A stretch of DNA of 64,000 nucleotides from Linum tenue (GCA_946122785.1 CAMGYJ010000007.1:36357587-36421586), one strand, 5' to 3'. Shown: positions 23,119 to 36,412, numbered from the stretch's first letter. A program made the numbers and translations. The notes: generated by a model not told the origin, from the letters alone.

Positions 23119-24110
23119 CTGATATCAATAACACGGTTAGTTGATGCACATAACCCACCCAGAGAAGGTAATCTGCAAGCAGGAAAAAAGATGAAGGCTA
23201 CCCCTGCTGCAGAAGACAACAACCTGAGAAACAGAGTCGCCGCATTTCTTTCCTCTGCTGCAAATGCAACACATTCCAGAGGTCCCGTCAAGCAAGAAGA
23301 TCAGGAAGAGAAACAAGAAGAGATTCGAGAAAGGAAGAAGCCGATGAGAGGCTTCACGCACAGTGAAAAGAAGGTCAAAGGAGTAAGTTCCAGTCAATCT
23401 AGGATCAGGAAGACTGCAACCGCCAATCATATAAACAAACTGCATCTCATTCTCATGACATAACGCACATCAGACCTAAACACAGTAACAATTTCGAATC
23501 CAGATTCTCCAAGTGCTAATTAAAACAAACAAAGAGTTCTCACTTCTCTCAAGTCCCTAATTGATCCCGAAACACGTGATGCACAATCATATCATAGACG
23601 ATTTAACAACAACGTGTACGTCCTCTTCCACAACCCCATCATCAGCCACGTCCGACTGCCCTCCCTGCAATATAATAACACAATTAAAGCTTACTAACTT
23701 GAACATACAATATGAGAGCAAGAACCGATTAAAGAGCTTTGTATGTACGCAAGCATCAGATGCTAGAAAATAGCAACAAACATGCATCCCATGAGCATTT
23801 CAGTAGAGATTAAGTAAAGAATTGGACTGAACAAGCATGTATCCATCCACATAACTTATAGAATCTGTGTATGAAAACACTTTAGAAGGAGAACAATTGG
23901 GAGTTTCACATTCCAAACAAACAAATGGCTTCCCATCAAATTCATTGTTGCTGCTGCTCTCTCTACTGCCTATACCTAACAAAAGCTATCATTCCAAAAT
24001 TGCCTACCATTCACAAGCGGCCTGCTATATAGTTGCATAGGTGCACCATAGGTCTTTCCTAACTATGTTGGACACATAAACAAGCATTGAAATAATATCT
24101 AAGATCATAC

Positions 24111-26570
24111 CTACAGTTCACTAACTTGCTGTCCATATGAAACTGTAATCTTCTCAACTTGTAGACGCATGAGCTCCTGCACATTAACAACAAATAGTGT
24201 GATTTACTTCATAAGAAGAAACAATCGTAACAAAATGAGACTAAATATACATAGTTCCATACATGTATTCTCATGATCTTTTTGTGGACATGTGCGAACA
24301 TCATGTCCTTCATTAGTGCAATGACTACAATGTCTTTTGGCTGGCTGGGTTGATGATTGACTCTTACGTCCTTTTGTTTTCACAACATGAGGATCTTTAA
24401 TCCTAATACTTGGTGTTCTTTCAGTTGTTTTCTCCATGGGCTCCAATCCGCCATTCTTTCGCCAAATTTCCTCGGCCAATGCAGACAACTTTTCGATTTC
24501 CTGCTTCACCAGCTTGTATCCTTCCTCCGTTTTTGATGCATACCGACACAAATTCCCAAAGCTTCCATTTAGATTACCAGACCTCACCATAGCATGTAAC
24601 TCTTCATTTTGCAGCTCTGGGTGGACTGATTGCACATGACATTCTTTCTTAGCATCCTTGCACCGTCGTTTCACCACCAAAGAAGACGGAACAACTGACA
24701 TGTTATTCATCTTCATCACAAAAAAACAATGACTGCATGGAATGCCTTTGCTCTCGAGAAGCCGACAAGAACACTCGATTCTCCTATGTGCTGGGTAGTA
24801 AACCACAATCCAAGAAGCATTAATGTTCGAATATTTGCTCAGATCATAAATGTGCTTTTCCCCATTCACCCTAGTCGACACACAATATAGAAATGGCTCC
24901 TCCTTAATCCTCTTCCGCACTTTAAAGAACATTTTGCGAGTATAAATTCTACCAAATTGTTCCTCAATACTCCGAAGATGTGTATCACACACAGGGAAGG
25001 TATCAACACTCACAAAATCCTCGTGTGCCTCCTTGTTTCTCAACCTTCGTAGACCTCTATCGAATTGTAGGAATAACTCATACAGTTTCAATTTCCTATC
25101 CAAAAAATGATTCAAATAAGAGTTCATCCCTTCAACGCATTGTGAACTCTTCATTCCAGCAGTGAACGTGCCAGAGAAAAATGCTTGAGCCCATTTATGT
25201 CGCTTCTCATACAATTCAGACAACCATTCATTGCTGCCTAACTGGAACTCTTCCATACCTTTCCTCCATACCTCCTCAAATTCATCACCCGAGTCTATCC
25301 GTTTTAACAATCTGTCAAATACTTTAAGAAACTCCTTTGGACTAACATTCGATTCTGCATTCCTTCTCAAGTCCCAGCAACAAATCCTATGAGCAGCACC
25401 AGGGATCAACTCCTTAATGGCCCTCTTCATTGACATACACCCATCGGTAATCACAACACTTGGGTGCTTACCTTTCATACACAGGAGAAAAGTTTTAATT
25501 ACCCAATTGTAGCTCTCTACAGTTTCGTTGGGTAACAAAGCACACCCAAATACTGTAGTTGCGTGATGGTGATTCACCCCAAAAAATACGAAAAGAGGCA
25601 TCTTGTATGCGTTTGTCTTATAAGTTGAATCAAAAACTAACACATCACCAAAGCAAGATTAAGCAAACTGGCAGGTGGAGTCGGCCCAAAACAAATGTTT
25701 TAGTCTGTTATCCTCATCGAGAGTGAACTTGCAGAAGAGTTCTGAATCAATTTCATACTTAGCACGTAAGTATGCTAATGCAGACTCTGCATCACTATGC
25801 ACTTCAAAATCCTTACCTCCATCCACGAAATTGTAAAAATCCTTGAGAGTAAAACCGACGTTGTCATAGCCACCTACTTCACTTATCCTCAAATCCATTA
25901 TCTGACTCAGTTTCACACCCACCCCTCGCAGTGACTCTACTTGTGCCTTATCACCCTCCTTCAGCGACCGATGAGACCTTAAGAACTGCACTTGTTCAGG
26001 TCCAACTCTATCATGATTATGCTCGGAAACAAACTCCTCTACCTTGTACTTCCCATCTTTTTTATCAAATTTCACCGTGAACGAAGGAAGACATCCGAAT
26101 CTAGTCACCGCCTTTGCTTCCCTCTTCCTATTTTCTCTATTCACATTTTCTTCAGTTCTGACTCCATCTTTACAACAAACCCATTTTCGTGATGTCCATT
26201 TCCCATATTTGTTAACCTTCCTGTCCCTTTTTCTTACACCAAACCCCATATACTTGCTGTAATTGTTGTAAAAGTTATCAGCTTCATCAACAGAATCAAA
26301 TGTTACCTCCTTCAAATCATGAAACCCCCAATCCTCTATGTTTCTAGGAACATTAACGTTCAAGAGCGACATCCCCGTATTTTCACGGGAATGACCACTA
26401 CTTTGACTTTGGGCAGCTGTATCAGCATTCTCAGTAAGTATGTCATTCTGAATATCATCTCCATGAGCTAAAGAGAGTTCTTCGGATCCTGCATACCAAA
26501 TTCACTTATTACTTCACTTTAAAACAATAATATAATCCTGATATATTGTGTAGAGATGCATACCTTCCAT
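24111..26570 (-). pseudogene. FAR1/FHY3-related transcription factor gene with one in-frame stop
   Basis: A tiny first coding exon (26570-26564, MEG) splices to 26488, and the frame then runs to 24204, interrupted once by TAA at 25661-25659. Domains in order: FAR1 DNA-binding region (FDSVDEADNFYNNYSKYMGF, later Cys, Cys and HNHD), a MULE transposase-derived core (VFDSTYKTNAY; VITDGCMSMKRAIKE; CCWDLRRN), a SWIM zinc finger (CSCRLLESKGIPCSHC) and a C-terminal CCHC-like knuckle (CSHCTNEGHDVRTC). About 763 codons are read in total, a normal FAR1-related length. The stop sits between WADSTCQFA and SCFGDVLVFD, where relatives carry an aromatic residue. No frameshift occurs elsewhere. A short extra exon may lie at 24176-24111. 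Relatives are nuclear factors in light signalling. The gene is a very recent pseudogene, a polymorphic allele, or a sequencing error. Confidence 0.8.
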
Positions 26571-28480
26571 TCAGGTTGCACTGTGTTCACTTTATCGCCT
26601 AGCCTCTCTATTTCAAACAAACCTTCAAGGATAAACACTACCCTTACCACCTGTCAAAGATTACAAAAACATCATATGAACCGTCATTGCCAAGCTTACA
26701 AATTTAACTAAATGCCTAACTAATTTAATTAAACACCATCTTGTTTCTCATACACCAAACTATTCACATATCTAGAAATCGGTACCCTGCCTTAGATCCC
26801 TTGAACACAACTAATATTTCATATCTACAGGAGAGAAGAATCACAACACATACAAGCCAAAGGGGTTCATATTGAGGACACAGGGAATGGGAAAAGGGAT
26901 AAGAACAACTGAAGATACGGTTCTGCTTCTGACATTGGCAGCAAACTTGTTCTCAAGGTTCAAACTCTATGCTAGATTGGCACTGCAAGAGCTACCCTAA
27001 AAAAAGTTTGTGACTTGGAAGAGATTATTTCAAGACAAGAAGAATAAAGCAACGTGAACTTGTCAGCATATAGTGATAATGACATTCTAAATGTGCAGAT
27101 AAACTTGACTGCAAATTTTTCTTAGTGGAAGATGTTGCTCATAAATGAAAGTTGGAATAAACGCCACTGGAACAACAGTTATAGCTGTTTGTTTATGCAT
27201 AATTATACACACAAGTAAATGGATACACAACCTTGCAAAAGATAACAAACGCTCAATCAAAGCAAAAATGGGTTACAGCCTAGCTATCCCAGTTCATCAT
27301 CCATATCAATTACAGAGAGTTGTTCAAAATATACTACTCTGCCACCACCGTCTCATGCCATTTTCCATGCAGAGTTGCTCATACTAGCTTCTAATAAAAA
27401 AAGATTCCTCAATCCAATATGCATATCAATGTTTTCATGTTCCTCAATGCAATTTATATAATCAACCCATCTAAGCATATTAACCTGGTAACACCAGCAT
27501 CTCGGCTGATCCTAACGATCACAATTCCACTCAAGTTGCAAGCAAACCAAAGTTGACAGCAGACCTAAATTGGCAACTTAACATATTAAACACCATCTTG
27601 CCCACTTGCTGCATAAACGAGCTGCTGTTATTAGAATGCAATTTCAAAGCTTAAAGGGCCGGTTTCAACAAGGATTCTAGCAAAACACATTATAAGCAGG
27701 GGAATGGAAGGCCTCGTGGAATTTGTTTAGAGTAGGCCTTTGTCATAATAGGATAAGTTATCAATAGCTGTTTGATAAAATATAATGAATTGATGGTGGC
27801 CTCCTCACTCGACTGACATAGCTAGGCTCTGCTAATGCTTTATGTATCAACCCAAAAAGAAAGAACAAAGAAGTAGAACAGGGATAGAGCAACAATCATC
27901 ATCCCACTCGGCTGACTTTGCTAGGCTCTACTCTTGTTTATGTACCAACCAAACTAGAAAAAACAAACAAACAAGTAGAACAGGGACAGATCAACCAGTT
28001 CCAAAATCTATGACATAGCAGGCAGCAGTTCAGAGGCAAAAGGAAGGTAGACCTAATCCGGGACAAAAAAGAGACTAATTATGGACCTAGTTTTTAAAAA
28101 ACAAACGAATTGAATTACCTGAACCCTTCGGATTTGTTAGGCAATGTCTCTAGGCACCAAAGAACTTCGAATTCCGCTTTGTCAACATGAAGGGTGCAGA
28201 GCGAGGGGACAACACATACCACTTTGACGGAGACAGAGGGCCTCCTGGTAATAAGGATTCGTCGTTTTTTTTTGCACCCGATGAATGGAGGAGGGGGAAT
28301 ACAATGAAGGAGTTTAGTGGAGGGTATGGAGTCCTAATCGGAGACAGTGGAGTTCGCCGGATATTCTCGCCGGAGCAGTTTGTACTGAGAGCTCGACGAA
28401 TGACGCTACTCGGCTTCTATTTCCGTTCGTTTTTTTGTTTCATGATAAAACAATAATGCAGTTCAAATTAAATTAATTTA
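26571..28480 (-). promoter_or_regulatory. probable 5' UTR exons and introns of the FAR1-related gene
   Basis: No coding gene is visible. A C/T-rich leader-like block at about 28120-28480 (minus) ends in a good donor, GGTTCAG|GTAATTC, at 28119. Another exon-like piece at about 26654-26564 has an acceptor (TTTGACAG) upstream and contains the start codon of the FAR1-related gene near its end, before donor GTATGC. A long leader with one large intron is therefore likely, putting the promoter near 28.5 kb. This is inference from splice signals only. Confidence 0.4.
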
Positions 28481-28756
28481 AAATTAATTACTGGAAAGGA
28501 AATCAATTAGAAAACGGCGAGGTCATTTCGTCTGCTGAATAGGGTTTCCGTTTGGACAATTCTAAATTGTGAAGGGCCATCGGGTTTGGGATGGACTTTA
28601 ATTAAACCAGCCACGCCACATCAGCGCCACGTGGCCCAATCAAAAATGGCGTCACCGGTGCCGCACTTTTTAGTGCGGCACCATAGTATTGGCCAAGTGA
28701 AAATCACTTATGGGCTCGTTTGATTTATTTGAGTAGACTAATGGGCCATGGGCTCG

Positions 28757-29227
28757 CTTGATTCGGAAAAAGATTTTTCTTGAAGGAGTACGTAATTTTT
28801 GACCATGCATGATTTGTTAATTGTTATGCATCCTAATTCTTGTACATCACAAGTGCATAACCTTTAATTTCTGTAGGAGTGGACAACGGGACGGGACTGG
28901 GTACCTGTACTCGTTTGATTCGGAAAAAGATTGTTCTTGAAGGAGTAGGTAATTTTTGACCATGCATGATTTTTTAATGGTTATGCATCCTAATTTTTGT
29001 ACATCATTAGTGCATAACTTTTAATTTCTGTAGGAGTGGACAACGGGACGGGACTGGGTACCTGTACTCGCTTGATTCGGAAAAAGATTGTTCTTGAAGG
29101 AGTAGGTAATTTTTGACCATGCATGATTTGTTAATTGTTATGCATCCTAATTTTTGTACATCATAAGTGTATAACCTTTAATTTCTGTAGGAGTGGACAA
29201 TGGGATAGGACTGGGTACCCGTCCCGT
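28757..29227 (+). repeat. three tandem copies of a 157-bp unit
   Basis: The unit starts with (C/T)TTGATTCGGAAAAAGATT at 28757, 28914 and 29071, an exact 157-bp period. Each copy contains GACCATGCATGATTT, TTATGCATCCTAAT and GTAGGAGTGGACAACGGGA. The third copy runs into GTACCC/GGGTAC-rich sequence (29210-29330) that looks like the subterminal part of a hAT-like element, with TAGGAGTGGACAA as its end. The array thus probably amplified a transposon end plus flank. No matching opposite end was found. Confidence 0.8.
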
Positions 29228-29339
29228 TTGAAACGGGTACCCATTCCCATTTTCCAAACCCATACAGGATAACCGGTACCTATATATTACCCGTAGAGGA
29301 TGGATAACGGATACCCGCGGACACTCATATGTAATCACA

Positions 29340-30047
29340 AATTATAAAATCAAGAATACATATGTACCACGAGAATTGATTGGGAGCGGGGTGGCGCTGT
29401 AAATGTGCAAGAAAATGGGAAGACTAATGACATGAGAATAAGTCTGTCGTGGGAGAATGATGAGAAGCCATTAGTTCTGCTATGTTTAACCAAGTGTCAG
29501 ATCATATTTGTATGCTGGCATAGATCCTGTTGTTCAAAGCTATAATGTCTACTCATTACCTACCGTGAATAATATTTGTAACAAGAGATTAGGTTCAGTT
29601 ATATTTGTATTTTTACGTAGCTAAAAGTGATCTAATTATTAGAAAATTGAAACGAATCAAGAAATGCAAGGCTAGTGATTCATAAATCATAAGTAGCTAC
29701 GAAGCCAATTAAAGCATGGCATGGCAAGTCATTTAGGAGCTAAAATACGTATTATTGCTACGATGTTTATATTCTAAAACTAAAAATATATTATTAGCCA
29801 TAGAAGATACTAGTTGTTACTGTTTAATTGAATCAAGTTATGACGAGCATCGTGGCTTAGGTAACCCAATTCGTGTAATTAAGGCCCACGAACCCGCTCC
29901 AAACCGTGTGAACGCGGATCTCAATCAATTCTACTAAATTCGAGAGCGCGATTTAATGAAATCAAAACGCGGATCAGAGTTCTTCCCTAGTAATTTCGAT
30001 CATCTCATTTACGACTTGATATCTTCAGTTAGGTTTTCTATGGATTC
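29340..30047. other. AT-rich intergenic stretch
   Basis: No gene, splice context or repeat end is recognised in these 0.7 kb. Confidence 0.4.
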
Positions 30048-30055
30048 CTTTCATC

Positions 30056-31159
30056 TAGGGCTGGGAATCCAGTCTCGGTTTTCCGGTCAAACCGGAAACC
30101 GGGCAGTTTAAACCGTTCCGGTTGTAACCGGAAACCGGATTCCAAGCAACCCAATCCAATTTACGGTTGTACTGACCACTGCCCCGGTCCAATCCTGTTA
30201 AAACCGGAAAACCGGATCCATAATTCATAAGCCCAAAACCAGCCCATTGATCTGTAAAATGAAGCCTGCCCTAAACAAAAAATAAAACTCATCCCCAGCC
30301 CAACAAACACGAAGCCCAATCCCCAGCCCAACAAACACGAAGCCCAATCCCAAGTGAATCCCTCTTAACCCTAATCCATTTCTCAGCCGAGCCTCGCGCA
30401 GCCGCACCTCTGCGAGAACGCCGAGAAACAACACCTCTTCTCAGCGGCTGTCTTTCCCTCGATCTCTCTTCCATTTCCAATTCCAGCGGAGGCTTGGCGA
30501 AGACGAGAAAAAATCGAGTGGCCAGCCAATAGCCTCCTTCCTGTCCGATTCGCCGACGACCGATTCGTTGAGGAGAAACCAGGAGGAGATGGTGGTGAAT
30601 CGCTTCGTCAATCCTTCCTCTTTGCTTATCGCCTCCTTCAATCCCCATTTCGATCTCGCTCTTGGGACTTTCGTCAATCGGCGACCTATTGCTTGCCGCT
30701 CTCCGTTGTGTCTTCTCGTCGTTGCCTCTTGCTTGCTGCTCGTCATCACCTGTAAACATGAAAGAGAAGAGCTTGTTGGACGCCTTGCTTGATCGGCTTC
30801 ACAGGTGAAAGGGCCGCTCGCCATCGTCGTTTGTAAAAGAAGAGGGCTAGAGGGGAGGGAGAAGAGAAGAAACTGAAAGAAGATGACGATTGAGAAGAAA
30901 AAAATTGTGCGGCTAGGAGGAAGGGAAGAGGAGCGTCCCACACTTTGTTTTTTTTTTATTAATTTGTAGACGACAACGTTTTGGTGGGAACCTGCACAAC
31001 CCGGTTGTTTGGTTAAAACCGGACCGGATCAATCCGGTCACGGTTGAAACCGGATCCCCATCCAATCCAATTCCCGGTTGCTGATATAGCTAAAACGGTT
31101 GTAAAAAACCGGGTTAATCCGGTCCGGTTTTAACCGGACCAAACCGTTTCCCACCCCTA
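30056..31159. mobile_element. hAT-like element with gene-like GC-rich interior, 1104 bp
   Basis: The ends TAGGGCTGGGAA (30056) and TTTCCCACCCCTA (to 31159) form the inverted repeats. A perfect 8-bp TSD, CTTTCATC, lies at 30048-30055 and 31160-31167. Subterminal regions are full of AACCGGAAACCGG and CCGGTTTTAACCGG motifs. The core (about 30230-30950) is different: it is less AT-rich, with a 28-bp direct duplication (CCCAGCCCAACAAACACGAA) and long overlapping frames on both strands. That looks like a captured transcript leader or first exon, but no protein family is recognisable. Confidence 0.85.
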
Positions 31160-31167
31160 CTTTCATC

Positions 31168-32779
31168 CACCTATATATGCGATGAAGAAGTGATCGAGGA
31201 AGGAGGAACACGATTCCCCCGTAGCCGCGATGATTCAAGCTTCCTTCAATTCACTGTACCTCGGAGTTATCGAGGGTCTGATCATGATGATGGATGAAAA
31301 TTCAAAATTCCCAGAGCTAGGTTTGAAAAGGGAGAACTGCATGTGAATGAATTGGGCGAATTCGATCCTCTACTTCGTCAGGTTCTGACTCGAAGCCCCA
31401 CCGGAGAGATTGATGGACAGGACGATTACTTCCGATGAGACTAGACTACTACAAAAGTCTTCCCTCTGTGTAGTCGTGACGAAGGAACAAAAGCGGTCGA
31501 GTAAGGTTGTTAAGAGGAGGTGAAACAATGAAGGAGACTAGGGAGTTACAGCCTTACAGAACGGAAATTAAATAGGAAATCGAGGAGCTGACGATTATCA
31601 GGGAGAGATGGATCGACGGTGACCGCTGCGGTGGAAGGAGAATTGGGAGCGGAGAACACGAGAGTGAGGGCGGAGGAAGACTATCTGAAGAGAGAGGCAT
31701 TTATTGATTTTCAATGTAGGTGGATTATTTCATTTCTTTTTCAAATTTGCTTTTTTCCTCTCGTGTGCGGACTCACAAGAACATTGTTGTTTAAGCAGCC
31801 TAGTGTTATCCTCCTTCAGTTCGGCTAGTTGAAGATCTAACTCTGCTATCCTTTTCAGGTGCATATGCCTCTATCTCGCATGGTGCGAAGATCGCACCAA
31901 TAAAAAATGTCACAGTAGCGACCAACCTAAAAACCATACAACAAAAAATCATCGGAAAAGCACATGCAACCTCCATGTTACCATAATCGAATTTTCATTA
32001 TTGAAGAGCCATTAAACCCAACCGTTAAACTTTGGGGGTTTTATATATACATACAATAAACCAAAAACATACCTTCGATTTATAAGTCGGGCATGACCAA
32101 GATTGACGATTTGGATTTCATGGGGTACTGGAAGTTCACATTATGGCTTCACTTCCACATTTGCAGAAAACGACTCCATTCACGAGGCCAGATTGAGAAG
32201 CTTGCATTATTTCTATATCCTGGTAATGGAGCAGCAATGGAGGAGGGAGAAGATGGTCGGAGCTGGGCACGGAAGGTGCCGCCAGGTAAGAATCGCCGAC
32301 GAGAATCACTGGGAGGGAGAGGGCTCAACAGCAAAGATCTCCCCACCTTCTGTTCGTGAGCAGATAGAGTTGTTGGGGGATTGGGTATCTATTAAATATA
32401 AGGAGGGCATTGTAGTATTTTTGCAATTTGTGTTCACAAACACCACAGAAAAAATAACTCATTATTTGGACCATCCAAACAACACAATTTAACTTTCAAT
32501 TTCCCCAAATAACACACAAATATCACATTCATGATTTGTGAGTTATTTCACTTTATAAATACCACACAAATATTTAACCACATCCAAACGAACCCTATGT
32601 GTTCCTCGAATCTTTGTTATCCGACTATCTTAAATCGGTCTCAAACCGTCTTATAAACAATTCATACGCTTAAAATAGTAATAATCTTTGTCATACTACG
32701 CTAAATCACTCATAAATTTGATTTGTTACAAATTTCATCATAAACTATCTAATGTAATAATACAAATAAATTTAGCTTA
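31168..32779. other. intergenic stretch, no supported gene
   Basis: There are several short frames on both strands (for example 31619-31828 plus and 32103-32492 plus) without recognisable domains. The segment near 32390-32600 has CACAAATATCACA and TTTGTGAGTTATTT motifs in inverted arrangement and may be an old inverted-repeat element, but I cannot define its ends. Confidence 0.3.
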
Positions 32780-32787
32780 TTAAGAAG

Positions 32788-33520
32788 CAGGGTTCAAGAA
32801 GGCGTGCCTAGGCGCACGCCTAGGCTCAATTAGGCGCTAGGCGGTGGAGGATCGCCTTGACTTGGCCATAGGCGTTGTTAAAGGCGCTGGTAGCGCTTAG
32901 TAGGTAGGAATAGCGCTTAGTTTGCGCCTAGTGGAGAGAGGGCGTTCCTGGGCGAGCTTAGGCGGTTAAACCCAATACTCTTCGTTTTGTCCTAGAAAAT
33001 CAGAAACTTGCCTCTTGCCCTAGAAAATCAGAAACACGGGAAGTAACATCTACTGCCGCCTGCCGTCCTAGCTCTCGCCCCATCTTCTATCGCCTGCCGC
33101 CCTAGCTCTCGCCCCATTTGCTGCTCTCTGTCGCCGCAGGAGAAAGTCATCAATCACTCTTCTCGCCTTCACACCGCTCCGCTGCTATAGTGGGAAATAA
33201 AGTCGAAACTCGCCAATTGTTGCTCCTTCCTTCTCCTCGGTACGTAGCACAAGCTTCTTGCCTCTATAAGCACCTATTAGCATATGATTGGTCACTATTT
33301 GCTTGTTATTTGTTATGTTAAGTGTTTACTGTTAAGAACTAGGCATTGCTAATTTTATATGCACTTGGATTATATGAATTATTCCAGAAAACAGGAAATA
33401 TTTGAGAATTTTTCCATTTATACTCTGAACGCCTAGGCGCGCCTAGGCTACGCCTAATCGGGCAAGGCGCAAGTCAAGAGTCGAGCGCCTGCCTTACGCC
33501 TAGCGCCTTTTAGAACCTTG
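32788..33520. mobile_element. hAT-like element, 733 bp, AGGCG-rich ends
   Basis: The left end CAGGGTTCAAGAAGGCG is mirrored by the right end CGCCTTTTAGAACCTTG. A perfect 8-bp TSD, TTAAGAAG, lies at 32780-32787 and 33521-33528. Subterminal zones consist of dense CCTAGGCG/CGCCTAGG repeats that can pair with one another. The middle (33030-33320) is C-rich with leader-like sequence, possibly a captured fragment. There is no transposase. Confidence 0.88.
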
Positions 33521-36018
33521 TTAAGAAGTCACCAACTCACAAAATAGAAACACAAAACAATACACAACTGACTGAATTTTTAGTAGCAAACAAAGCACTC
33601 CGTTTGTAGGACTTGTGGGTTGCAAGTTTCTCTGCACCATGATAGAGGAAAAATCCAAAATCAAGCAGAGAAGACAAAGAGAGGAAGGAAAGAAAGAGAG
33701 CGAGAAATAGCAGCAGGCAAAAGGAAGGAAGAAATGAAAATACTCATTTTGGAAACTAGCCAATCGTCACCTTCCTCCACTCTCCACTGTGGCATTGGCC
33801 AATTCGTCACCCGCCTCAAAAAATTCTCCTTCTCCTTTTTAATTTTTCCTATGTTTCTCCCCCCCAATCTTACGCAACTGTCTCGCCGATGGATTCAATT
33901 CATTTGTCATTCCCTCATCTATCACTCTCTTTTATTTTTCACTCTCTCTTCCATCTCCCCAATTTCCCGCCATTGCTGCTGCTGCTTCTTCTTCGTCCTC
34001 GCTTTGGCCTCAGGGTTTCTAGTCCTGGGCCATGGTTCGCCGAATTCTGGGAGGTGGGTTTTGCGATTCCGATCGAGATGGAAACTGGGTCTCTGTTTTT
34101 TTTTTTGAAACTCGGTCTCTGTTTTTTCCCCCTTCTCTGATACCGTACAGTGTTCTGTGATGATTTTACAGTGACCAATCCGCCATCTCCGAGTAAGTTT
34201 CCTAAGCCGCGTGGTACACCATCTTCCTCCTCTCCGATGACTTCTTCTGCATCGTTCCTCTTCGTCGGCGTTCTGGTCGTCCTCGTTCTTCTGTTAATCC
34301 TCATCACCGTCTTCTGGAAGTTCATGAAATTGAACGAGGTGACCACCAAGTTCGCCAAGAAAGACAATTCACTGCAACCTCAAGGTAATAATAACAAACC
34401 TTTAGCAAATCCGCTTTTCATAAATTTGTTTAAGTTCCGAAGTAATCGTCACTCTTTGAATTAAGTGGCCGGAAATCTGATCTCAAATGATGCACCCAAT
34501 CAATAGCCCAATCTCTGCTAACATGCAGACGAGTCCGGTTAATATCTTGAATGAGCCTTCCATCAACACATGCTGATATCATCGTCACAAGTTCAATATG
34601 GATATTACAATATTTTTGCAAAATTGACAACACATTGATCGAATAATTTACATCGTGTTTGGATTAGTGGTGTTAATTCATACTATTTAGGGTACGATCT
34701 GGTAGACAAGACCCTATAAGCTCAATTTCCTGCAAATACGATGAATAATCAAACATAGTGATAATTTAGCATATAGTATCATACATGTTTATTCGAGAAA
34801 TGGTTAATGTTTTCCACATAATCATACAATCATCAGCTCACAGCCTCACACCAATAAACGGTATGTTCGTCATAGTAATCGGACCCCAATACCTCGCTAC
34901 ATAGGAGACTTGGCTTGAATTTCTGTATTTTTGTGTCGTACATTTGAATCGATCTTTTATTTTGAAAGTAATCACCTAATAATACGACTAGACTAATTGG
35001 TATTGGATCCATACATGATGATTTTTGCCAACTATGTAGGAGTGGCATCTGAGGTTTTGAGTGGGACTCTGAGAATGATTAGCTACTTCATTTTTTAGGC
35101 GTTGAAGAAGGCAACCAAGAACTTTCATGCCGATAACCTCCTAGGGAGAGGGGGATTTGGCCCAGTTTATAGGGTAATTTTACGAAACAACCATTTTGAT
35201 GATAGAACTAAATGTTTATTTTGTTACACTTTCTGTTGAATGTGTCAAATGAGCTGAGATCGAGTTGATTGTTAATAGTGGTCCCGTGGTCCGAAATAAG
35301 TTCATCGACAAGATTAAAACTTGATAATCGAGTTAGGTTTGGGTGATATACGTCATGTAGGGTTATGGCTTATGGTTATGTATGAGTTTGGTCAGTGTGA
35401 TCCGAGTTTATGATTTTGATCAGGTTTGTGGATCCATAAAAACATTCCACATATTTTGTTTTCCCCATCCATTACCAAAGTTGAACATTTTTCCATTACC
35501 AAAGTTGAACATTTTTGGATTAAACCTATTTCAGGGTAAGTTGAGAGACGGTCGGACGGTGGCCGTGAAAAGACTATCTTTAGAGAAATCTTTCCAAGGA
35601 GAATCAGAGTTTCTGGCTGAAGTGAGAATGATCACCAACATTCAGCACAAGAATTTGGTACGACTTCTCGGATGTTGTTCCGATGGGGAACAACGCCTGC
35701 TTGTCTATGAGTACATGAAGAACAGGAGCTTGGACCTCATAGTTTATGGTAAGTAACAAATACCAGGCTATCTATTCTCTTGTTGGTCGAAAGTTTCAAG
35801 CTTCCATGGGGTAACAAAATTCTTATTATTGTATTCTTGCCTTAATTCCATATGCATGATATACATAGAGAATGGGCTGAGCATGAGAATCTTCAGTCGA
35901 AATTTGATTGCTATGTGGTTTCACACTGTGTTTATTCTTTACAGTTGTTCTCGTGTTTGTAATTTTTAATGGATGGGATCGAAACCGCCAGGCACAAGTA
36001 CTGGCCCAATATCCAGAA

Positions 36019-36412
36019 CAAGGTTGTCAACTCGCGGACTGATTCGGACCCGGTCGAGGTAGTGGGTCAAGGGTTAATGGGTCACCCCGGTTAGCTTGGA
36101 AATATGGAAATAATCATTATATTGTACTTATCCTCATAAATTATATCAAATCTCATCTAACATATGAGTTATAACATATAATATTACACCAAAATAACAT
36201 GTCGTACTTAGATTCAACATATAGTGAAAATTCACACAGACACACTTATATAATATCAATATTCAAATGTTCAACTTAGGATTCGAAAGATTGAGTTAGG
36301 CGAAAAAGAAAAATTGGAAATAGGCGCATTTCGCAAACCAAAGACAAAAATGACACAATTTGACCTCCAACTTGGTACCCTGTAGCGGTCGACCCGCGGG
36401 TTGACAACCTTG
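36019..36412. mobile_element. 394-bp hAT-like element in a kinase-gene intron
   Basis: The inverted ends CAAGGTTGTCAACTCGCGG and CCGCGGGTTGACAACCTTG are bounded by the 8-bp TSD ATCCAGAA at 36011-36018 and 36413-36420. The interior is AT-rich and non-coding. It lies in the intron between the third and fourth exons of the kinase pseudogene. Confidence 0.9.

Noticed and set aside
23191..23463. Plus-strand 90-codon open stretch rich in Lys, Glu and Arg
   Set aside because: It adjoins the CBS-tail exons on the other strand, has no family resemblance, and no continuing exon follows its possible donor near 23380. Kept out as probable chance.
28187..28456. 89-codon plus-strand frame
   Set aside because: It overlaps the probable 5' leader of the FAR1-related gene on the opposite strand and shows no domain, so it is likely a shadow frame.
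30289..30941. Long overlapping minus-strand frames in element 30056-31159
   Set aside because: They overlap each other in different frames, are of low complexity and match no family. The GC-richer composition explains the openness.
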